From assembly GCA_002375765.1 (NCBI GenBank), contig DFMV01000040.1, positions 45,967 to 109,966 on the forward strand: DNA of 64,000 nt. The letters are read 5' to 3'. Position 1 is the stretch's first letter. Each line of letters begins with the position of its first letter. Source of the stretch: Rhizobiales bacterium UBA3584. Lineage in GTDB: Bacteria > Pseudomonadota > Alphaproteobacteria > Rhizobiales > Devosiaceae. Below, in pieces: positions 59,501 through 64,000 of the stretch. The notes under the pieces were generated by a model. That model was not told the DNA's origin, ran no database searches, and saw only the letters and a program-made list of their open reading frames with translations. The position numbers and the translations under genes are program-made.

Positions 59501-60015
59501 ACGCGCCCATCGGTGTTGACCAGATAGAGATTGTCGAATTCGGCCGAGCGGATGAAGCTCGAATATTCCTCGTGGAAGCGCTGGTGGGCGTTGGCGTATT
59601 CGAGGGCGTTGGAGACCATCGCGTCGGTGTCGGGTGAAAATTCGCCATCGCTCGCCGGAGCCTGGCCATTGATGCCGAAGATGGCCTGGAGCACATCACG
59701 GGCCGTTTGCGGATCGGGGTCGATCTGGCGGAAGGCGTAGGAAAAGCCGTAGAAATCGCCGATGGAATAGCGGACGGCGTTCGATTTGGTCAGCGAATCG
59801 GCCTGCCGGAAAGCGAAGGTCAGATACTGGTCGAGCTCGGAGCGTTTGGCGTCGCGCACGAAGGCGAGGCGGGCAAAGGTTTCATCCTCGACATTGGCGT
59901 TGAGGATGGAAAAGAACACGGTCGCCGTCAAAACCAGCGGAATGGTGGTGATGGCGATCAGAATCGCGAACAGGCGGCCGCGGAAGCCCTTCGGTGCCAG
60001 CCCAAACGCGCCCAT
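56581..60015 (-). CDS. ChiS-like hybrid sensor histidine kinase with C-terminal DNA-binding region
   Basis: 1144 residues. In order: membrane helix (13-35), long periplasmic double-Cache sensor, second membrane helix (about 340-365), HAMP, coiled coil, HisKA with phospho-His near 459 (SHELRTPLNG), HATPase (NLLGNAIKYTDQG, GGAGLGLTIA), receiver with Asp near 765 (VVLDVMMPQMGG), a PAS-like domain (about 870-960), and a ~110-residue C-terminal domain (MTQSIALWRRAKGGSKIDFA, GVWRVNLDRSSLQARTLDKY, NPRWRDVIQTAEFVL). This ending matches what I know of the DNA-binding end of Vibrio cholerae ChiS, a membrane kinase that binds promoters directly. Two arginines six residues apart (DRSSLQAR) correspond to the conserved pair there. 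It is divergent from an oligosaccharide-binding protein gene, as in Vibrio. Confidence 0.85.
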   Translation of the reverse strand: MGAFGLAPKGFRGRLFAILIAITTIPLVLTATVFFSILNANVEDETFARLAFVRDAKRSELDQYLTFAFRQADSLTKSNAVRYSIGDFYGFSYAFRQIDPDPQTARDVLQAIFGINGQAPASDGEFSPDTDAMVSNALEYANAHQRFHEEYSSFIRSAEFDNLYLVNTDGRVVYSVEKDAYLGGDLDGELADSTLGQLAAATLAGTDPIRISDFALDPETGAFGAYVAVRVEFYQRPRGVAIFRLPASGVGSIVQSQEEETGNFYMIAGNGRLVSAPAGYDLPIGEIVPVPEPDLPALSTALVGEGLSGGRALAAWGPVNFGDARWSLVAEVPTSTAFANSEALTRFVLMIAAIALPILFWVAYLLSRTMTAPLQKLTEVAESIAAGDLERTMPSVERPTELGRLAESFKRMRDAIRAQLSLIGQKNVELERHVKLIEEKNAALEEADRLKDTFVANTSHELRTPLNGIIGISETLSAGAVGELTPPQRSQLDLISFSARRLSRLVDDLIDIYRIRQGRMRLDIHPVHVATSIRNVMQLAEPLLRGEPVTLDVDIPETIPYVMADPVRFEQVLYNLLGNAIKYTDQGSISITAWRAGDTVAVAVTDTGVGIAPDSLERIFQPLERGESPEMIAKPGGAGLGLTIARQLASAMHGKLAAQSDLGKGSRFVLEVPVAETEATEAEILTYGERSEGLRETMGMLLADTAEMNAANSDEAPVILVVDDEPINIQVLRNVLAPQGYIVRAAENGMDALASIENHKPDLVVLDVMMPQMGGLEVAKRLRDRYGLLDLPIIMVTARSRTRDVIAGFEHGANDYVVKPFVKDELLARIATLLEAGRARGTARENIELKSEIERRVQVEDALRLSQQRMARLLDTLEAGLLGVSETGRITYANQAAAVLAGRVIDPGKTLLSDLLTPTMVDAMTRTIADEGRVALDDVPMGRSGNPVLLNAFEIEADAGGGFALVITPDTAETRQQTDHLVRSVQGVLDTVGPVLIEQQATPSSPAAPDTAPLPGKEVYRDTIVAVMTQSIALWRRAKGGSKIDFAEKSGVWRVNLDRSSLQARTLDKYLLIETLPANPRWRDVIQTAEFVLTDVEAQIGQNAELAAQYENLRTLAQTLRDLVREHILPRPRGETEPAGTQNA

Positions 60016-60124
60016 CCTCGCTTCTCCCCTTCCCGGCCGAGCCCCTCGCTACGGCCTTTGACATCGTCTATTCATATGGGGATGGTACAATACATAAAGC
60101 CGGTCACACCCCTTAACGTCGATT

Positions 60125-60171
60125 TTGACGGTTTTGCCGGTTTTGGGTGCGCAATTGACGGAAAAGCACCC
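60125..60171. promoter_or_regulatory. Repeats in the divergent promoter between kinase and binding-protein genes
   Basis: Direct repeats TTGACGG at 60125-60131 and 60155-60161, exactly 30 bases (about three helical turns) apart. An inverted repeat GGGTGC (60145-60150) and GCACCC (60166-60171) encloses the second copy. These are the best operator candidates in the 293-base gap; nothing else is recognisable there. Confidence 0.5.
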
Positions 60172-60308
60172 GTGACAGAACCCTGCCTTGCCAGCCCACA
60201 ATGGTCCCCACGCTTTTCGGCGTATCCCGGCGCATGTGCCGTCGGGGAGGGAACATCTGTCAGCCGCGACGAAGGGGTCGCGGTGCAACTGGAGGGAGTT
60301 CAACACTC

Positions 60309-61982
60309 ATGACTGCCAATTTCTTCAAGGGCGCGCTGCTGGCCAGCGTTCTGGTCCTGCCGGCCGGGTTGGCCCAGGCGCAGGACGACGACCGAGCCAT
60401 TCTCACCATCGTACCCCAGCAGCTGACCGCCTGGGTCGAGAACTACAATCCGTTCAATACCACGACCGTTCTGCCCACCGTCATCGACTTCATGTATGAG
60501 CCGCTGGTGATCTTTAACGCCCTGCAGGGCGGCACGCCGGAATACCGGCTGGCGGAATCGTATGAATATTCCGACGATCTTCTGACCCTTACCTTCACCC
60601 TGCGCGAAGGGCTGACCTGGTCGGACGGCATGCCGCTCACGGCCAACGATGTGGCGTTCACATTCGATCTGATGGCCGAATATCCGGCGCTCGATGCCCG
60701 CGCGGTGTGGCCCAAGCTCGACAGCGTCACCGCCGTCGACGACCGCACCGTTGAAATCCGAATGAAAGAGGTCGATGCGGGGCTGATCTACCAGCTTGTG
60801 CAGGTCTATACGGTACCCGAACATATCTGGGCCGAGGTGGGCGATCCGGTGACCTATTCGAACAACACCACCGTGGGTTCGGGGCCGCTGACCGAAATCG
60901 AGCGTTTCACGCCGCAGGAATATATCCAGTGCGCCAACCCCAATTACTGGGACGCGGAAAGTCTGCATGTCGATTGTGTCCGCCTGCCCCAGCTGGCCAA
61001 CAACGATCAGGTGCTGACGGCCGCGGCCAATGGGGAGCTCGACTGGTTCGGTTCGTTCCTGCCCGATATCGAGCGCACCTATGTGGGCACCGATCCGGAC
61101 AATCACGGCTACTGGTTCCCGGCCGGCTCGCCGGTGTTTTTCTCGCTCAACATGGAAACGAGCGAGCCGGGGCTCGATGAAGCGTTCAACGACGTCGCGT
61201 TCCGCCGCGCCTTCTCGATGGCCATGGATCGTCAGGCGATGGTCGATATTGCCGGTTATGGCTATCCGACGGTCAATGATTATCCCTCGGGTCTTGGCCG
61301 GGCGTATCACTCCTGGAACAACCCCGAAGTCGAGGCCGAATATGGGCAATATACCCAGTTCGATATCGAAGGCGCCCGTGCGCTGCTCGATGAGGCCGGG
61401 TATTCAGACGTCGATGGCGACGGGTTCATCGACAGCCCGAGCGGCGAGCCGATCGCGTTCTCGATCATCGTGCCGAACGGTTGGACCGACTGGGTCAATA
61501 CCGTGCAGTTGGCTGTCGAGGGCCTGAACGAGTTGGGCATCAACGCTTCGATGCAGACCCCGGAAAGCCCGGCCTGGACCGATCAATTGATCGCCGGCGA
61601 CTATCAGGCGGCCATCAACTCGGTGACCACTGGTGTGACCCCGCACTACTTCATGGACCAGTCTCTGCATTCGCGGCACATCGGCCAGAGCCGCTTCCAG
61701 TCGTCGCGCTACACCAACCCCGAGCTCGATGCGGCGCTCGATGCGTTCAACGGAACGACGGATGAAGCCGAGCAGACCGAGATCATGAACGAGATCCAGA
61801 TGCTGATCGCTGCGGATATGCCGCTCATCAACGTCTTCAACAACCCGCTCTGGTACGAGTACAACACCGCGCGGTTTACCGGGTTCTTCAACGCCGACAA
61901 CCCCGTTGCGCGCCCGGTGGTCTATTCGGGTGTTCCCGAGCGCCTGTTGCATCTTCTGGCCCTGCGGCCGGTCGAAGACTGA
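60309..61982 (+). CDS. Periplasmic oligosaccharide/peptide-binding protein, SBP_bac_5 family (CBP-like)
   Basis: 557 residues with a signal peptide ending near LAQAQ. SBP_bac_5 blocks are clear: LTFTLREGLTWSDGMPLTAN, DVAFTFDLM, VGSGPLTEIERFTP, FRRAFSMAMDRQAMV. The family covers peptide and oligosaccharide importers. The length equals that of the Vibrio chitin-oligosaccharide-binding protein CBP. With a GH20 and a ChiS-like kinase next to it, chitobiose is the likeliest ligand (inference). GGAGGGAG at 60291-60298 serves the start. Confidence 0.85.
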   Translation: MTANFFKGALLASVLVLPAGLAQAQDDDRAILTIVPQQLTAWVENYNPFNTTTVLPTVIDFMYEPLVIFNALQGGTPEYRLAESYEYSDDLLTLTFTLREGLTWSDGMPLTANDVAFTFDLMAEYPALDARAVWPKLDSVTAVDDRTVEIRMKEVDAGLIYQLVQVYTVPEHIWAEVGDPVTYSNNTTVGSGPLTEIERFTPQEYIQCANPNYWDAESLHVDCVRLPQLANNDQVLTAAANGELDWFGSFLPDIERTYVGTDPDNHGYWFPAGSPVFFSLNMETSEPGLDEAFNDVAFRRAFSMAMDRQAMVDIAGYGYPTVNDYPSGLGRAYHSWNNPEVEAEYGQYTQFDIEGARALLDEAGYSDVDGDGFIDSPSGEPIAFSIIVPNGWTDWVNTVQLAVEGLNELGINASMQTPESPAWTDQLIAGDYQAAINSVTTGVTPHYFMDQSLHSRHIGQSRFQSSRYTNPELDAALDAFNGTTDEAEQTEIMNEIQMLIAADMPLINVFNNPLWYEYNTARFTGFFNADNPVARPVVYSGVPERLLHLLALRPVED

Positions 61983-62016
61983 TCCTCCGACCTGGGTGCC
62001 TGTGGCATCCGCTGCA

Positions 62017-62048
62017 CTGGACCCCGGGAATAAATCCCGGGGTGACAG
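62017..62048 (+). repeat. Palindromic repeat between binding-protein and permease genes
   Basis: CTGGACCCCGGGAATAAATC then CCGGGGTGACAGG, the 72-bp repeat core. A strong CCCCGGGA..TCCCGGGG hairpin in the mRNA. Confidence 0.8.
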
Positions 62049-62086
62049 GCTGGAGGGTGACCCCGGCCTTTTCCTCACAATCACCC

Positions 62087-62117
62087 TGTCATTCCGGGAC
62101 TTGTTCCCGGAATCCAG
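62087..62117 (-). repeat. Palindromic repeat between binding-protein and permease genes, inverted
   Basis: TGTCATTCCGGGAC-TTGTTCCCGGAATCCAG. With 62017-62048 it fills most of the 179-base gap inside an otherwise single operon. Confidence 0.8.
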
Positions 62118-62161
62118 CAGCGGCTTTTCCGCGAGCGCTGCTTCGGCAAGGAGCACTACCA

Positions 62162-63139
62162 ATGGCTTTTATCCTGCGCCGTCTGGGCTTTTACATCGCT
62201 GCGTTTTTCGTCGCGGCGACGATCAATTTCATGCTGCCGCGACTGATGCCGGGCAACCCGATCGACATCATGTTCGCCCAGGCGCAACTGACAATTCCGC
62301 CCGAAGCGCGGGCTGCGCTGATCGAAACCTTCGGGTTTGCGACAGGCCCGCTGCACGAGCAGTATTTCTCCTATCTCAAATCGGTTTTTACCGGCGATCT
62401 TGGCTATTCGATCCGGTTTTTCCCCCAGACCGTCAATGAACGGCTCGGCTACGCGCTGCCCTGGACGTTGCTTCTGGCCGGGTGCGCGACGGTTCTCGCC
62501 TTTGCCTTTGGCACGCTGATGGGGATTTTTGCCGCCTGGAAGCGCGGCGGAGCGTTCGATGCCGTCATCACGCCCGCTTCGCTGGCGCTGCAGGCCATTC
62601 CGCCGGTGGTGATCGCCATTGTCGCGCTGTTTGTCTTCGGTGTGGCGCTGCGCTGGCTGCCGACCGGCTATGCCTTCGATCCAAGTCTCGATCCGGGCTT
62701 TACCTGGAGCTATATCAGCTCGGTCTTCGTCCACGCGCTCATGCCGGTCATCTCCCTGATGATCGTTTTTGTGGGCGGGTATCTGGTCACCATGCGCAAC
62801 AACATGATCGGGCAACTGGGCGAGGACCATGTGATCATGGGACTGGCCAAGGGGCTTTCGGAACGCCGGGTGAAGTTCAATTACGCCGCCCGCAACGCGC
62901 TTCTGCCCTCGGTCACCTCGCTGGGGCTGACGCTGGGGGCGATCCTTGGCGGGTCGCTGGTTACCGAAGTGGTGTTCAATTATCCCGGGCTCGGCCAGAC
63001 GCTCTATATCGGCATCGTCACCCGTGATTATCCGCTGATCCAGGGCCAGTTGCTCATCATGACGCTGGCGATCCTGACCGCAAACCTCATTGTCGATCTG
63101 GCCTATGTGCTGCTCGACCCGCGGCTTCGGAGGGCCTGA
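62162..63139 (+). CDS. ABC transporter permease, DppB/OppB family
   Basis: 325 residues with about six membrane segments. The N-terminal FILRRLGFYIAAFFVAATIN and the C-terminal block GSLVTEVVFNYPGLGQTLY are typical. The EAA loop follows EDHVIMGLAKGLSERRVKF. AAGGAG at 62148-62153 precedes the ATG. It is part of the putative chitobiose importer with the neighbouring binding protein and second permease. Confidence 0.93.
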   Translation: MAFILRRLGFYIAAFFVAATINFMLPRLMPGNPIDIMFAQAQLTIPPEARAALIETFGFATGPLHEQYFSYLKSVFTGDLGYSIRFFPQTVNERLGYALPWTLLLAGCATVLAFAFGTLMGIFAAWKRGGAFDAVITPASLALQAIPPVVIAIVALFVFGVALRWLPTGYAFDPSLDPGFTWSYISSVFVHALMPVISLMIVFVGGYLVTMRNNMIGQLGEDHVIMGLAKGLSERRVKFNYAARNALLPSVTSLGLTLGAILGGSLVTEVVFNYPGLGQTLYIGIVTRDYPLIQGQLLIMTLAILTANLIVDLAYVLLDPRLRRA

Positions 63140-63143
63140 GACG

Positions 63144-64000
63144 ATGGTTGAAACCCTCAAAGTCTTTCTGCGCAACCGCAAGGCGGCGTTCGGGCTGATT
63201 ATCGTTCTGGCCTATGTGGCTGTCGCCGTTTTCGGGCCGATGATCCTTGGCGCCGACCCCATGGCGCGGGTGGGACGTCCGCACATGTCGCCCGATGGCG
63301 AGGCGTTGATGGGCACGACGCGGATGGGCCGCGATGTCTTTGCGCAACTGATCTACGGAACACGCACCTCGCTGGCCGTCGGGTTTTTCGCCGGGTTGTT
63401 GGTGGTGGTCATCGGCACCGTTTTGGGCATCGCCGCTGGCTATTTCGGCGGGCTGATCGACGAGATCATCAATTTCTGCACCAATGTGGTGCTGGTCATT
63501 CCCCAGCTTCCCCTGCTTCTGGTCATTGCTGCTTTCGTTGGCCAGACCTCGCCCTTCGTCATCGCCATCATCATTGGGGTCACCTCATGGGCGTGGGGGG
63601 CGCGGGTGACACGCGCGCAGACCATGACGTTGCGCCAGCGCGAATATATCCAGGCGTCCGAATTGATCGGCGAGCCCGCCCACCGGATGATCTTTGTGGA
63701 GTTGCTGCCCAACCTGCTCTCGATCATCGGGTTCAATTTCATCGGTTCGGTGACCTACACGATCATCACTCAGGCGACGCTCGAATTTTTAGGCCTGGGC
63801 AATCCCATGTCGGTTTCGTGGGGCACCATGCTCTATCACGCGCAGAATTCCTCGGCGATCACCGTGGGGGCGTGGTGGGAAGTGCTGGCGCCGGCTGTCG
63901 CCGTGGCCGGTATCGGCATCGGACTATCGCTCCTCAATTTCGGCGTCGATGAAATCTCCAACCCCCGCCTGCGCACGCTCGGCACCATAGCGGCGGCGGC
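63144..64000 (+). CDS. ABC transporter permease, DppC/OppC family, 3' end outside window
   Basis: Open from the ATG at 63144 to the window end (285 codons). It starts MVETLKVFLRNRKAAFGLI. Family blocks: MGTTRMGRDVFAQLIYGTRT, TSWAWGARVTRAQTMTLRQR and the EAA loop EYIQASELIGEPAHRMIFVE. Four bases after the first permease gene. ATPase genes are expected just beyond the window. Confidence 0.92.
   Translation, partial: MVETLKVFLRNRKAAFGLIIVLAYVAVAVFGPMILGADPMARVGRPHMSPDGEALMGTTRMGRDVFAQLIYGTRTSLAVGFFAGLLVVVIGTVLGIAAGYFGGLIDEIINFCTNVVLVIPQLPLLLVIAAFVGQTSPFVIAIIIGVTSWAWGARVTRAQTMTLRQREYIQASELIGEPAHRMIFVELLPNLLSIIGFNFIGSVTYTIITQATLEFLGLGNPMSVSWGTMLYHAQNSSAITVGAWWEVLAPAVAVAGIGIGLSLLNFGVDEISNPRLRTLGTIAAA

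Overview
The window is high-GC DNA from a Gram-negative bacterium, most likely an alphaproteobacterium of the order Hyphomicrobiales. This rests on gene content: nirBD-nasA-cysG, FixK/FNR boxes before cytochrome bd genes, MocR/PNPOx-like pairs, a BgsA-type glucan synthase, and many CTGGA..CCGG..TGACA palindromic repeats. Devosiaceae (Devosia, Pelagibacterium) would fit, but that is inference. No rRNA, tRNA, CRISPR array, transposase or prophage gene was seen.

Layout. 1-6339: nitrate/nitrite assimilation operon (nirB partial, nirD, nasA, siroheme synthase). 6360-12164: a CoA-dependent hydroxycinnamate-type side-chain beta-oxidation operon (feruloyl-CoA synthetase-like ligase, thiolase, HSD10-type dehydrogenase, hotdog thioesterase, crotonase) with a PadR regulator. 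12215-13498: glycerate 2-kinase. 13476-17565: PAS-LuxR regulator divergent from phaA and acetoacetyl-CoA synthetase (PHB/ketone-body metabolism). 17566-18560: a nest of palindromic repeats around a small GIY-YIG gene. 18598-22690: Mn/Fe-type ABC importer whose two permeases both carry C-terminal winged helices. 22691-23901: G-rich repeat tract and a decayed restriction-like gene. 23920-26150: HxlR regulator, GFA-family protein and nitrilase. 26516-30444: BgsBA-like c-di-GMP-type beta-glucan synthase pair and a Cache sensor without an output domain. 30847-33152: small membrane protein, AT-rich island, nitroreductase remnant, SnoaL-like protein and TetR regulator.

33208-35945: ArsR-rhodanese regulator divergent from a persulfide-dioxygenase-like hydrolase and an MFS transporter (reactive sulfur). 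36068-38859: AraC/GyrI regulator, DUF1801 protein, a cupin with the metal ligands of the Granulicella hydroxynitrile lyase, and an HSL-type esterase. 38971-45481: cydDC divergent from cydABX, with a FixK/FNR box before cydA and an unlisted 37-residue cydX. 45589-48523: GntR regulator and a MocR/PNPOx-like divergent pair. 48522-54467: one-carbon block metH-purU-folD, led by a perfect 22-bp palindrome and followed by a FixK/FNR-boxed 46-residue membrane protein. 54628-64000: GH20 hexosaminidase, a large hybrid histidine kinase, and a divergent oligosaccharide/peptide-type ABC importer.

The most interesting unit is the last one. Its parts (cytoplasmic GH20, hybrid kinase ending in a ChiS-like DNA-binding region, a 557-residue SBP_bac_5 protein and two permeases) match the Vibrio chitobiose/ChiS locus, suggesting an alphaproteobacterial chitin-oligosaccharide programme run by a membrane-bound kinase that binds DNA itself. 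The GIY-YIG/repeat nest and the FixK-boxed orphan small protein are the other two observations most likely to be new.
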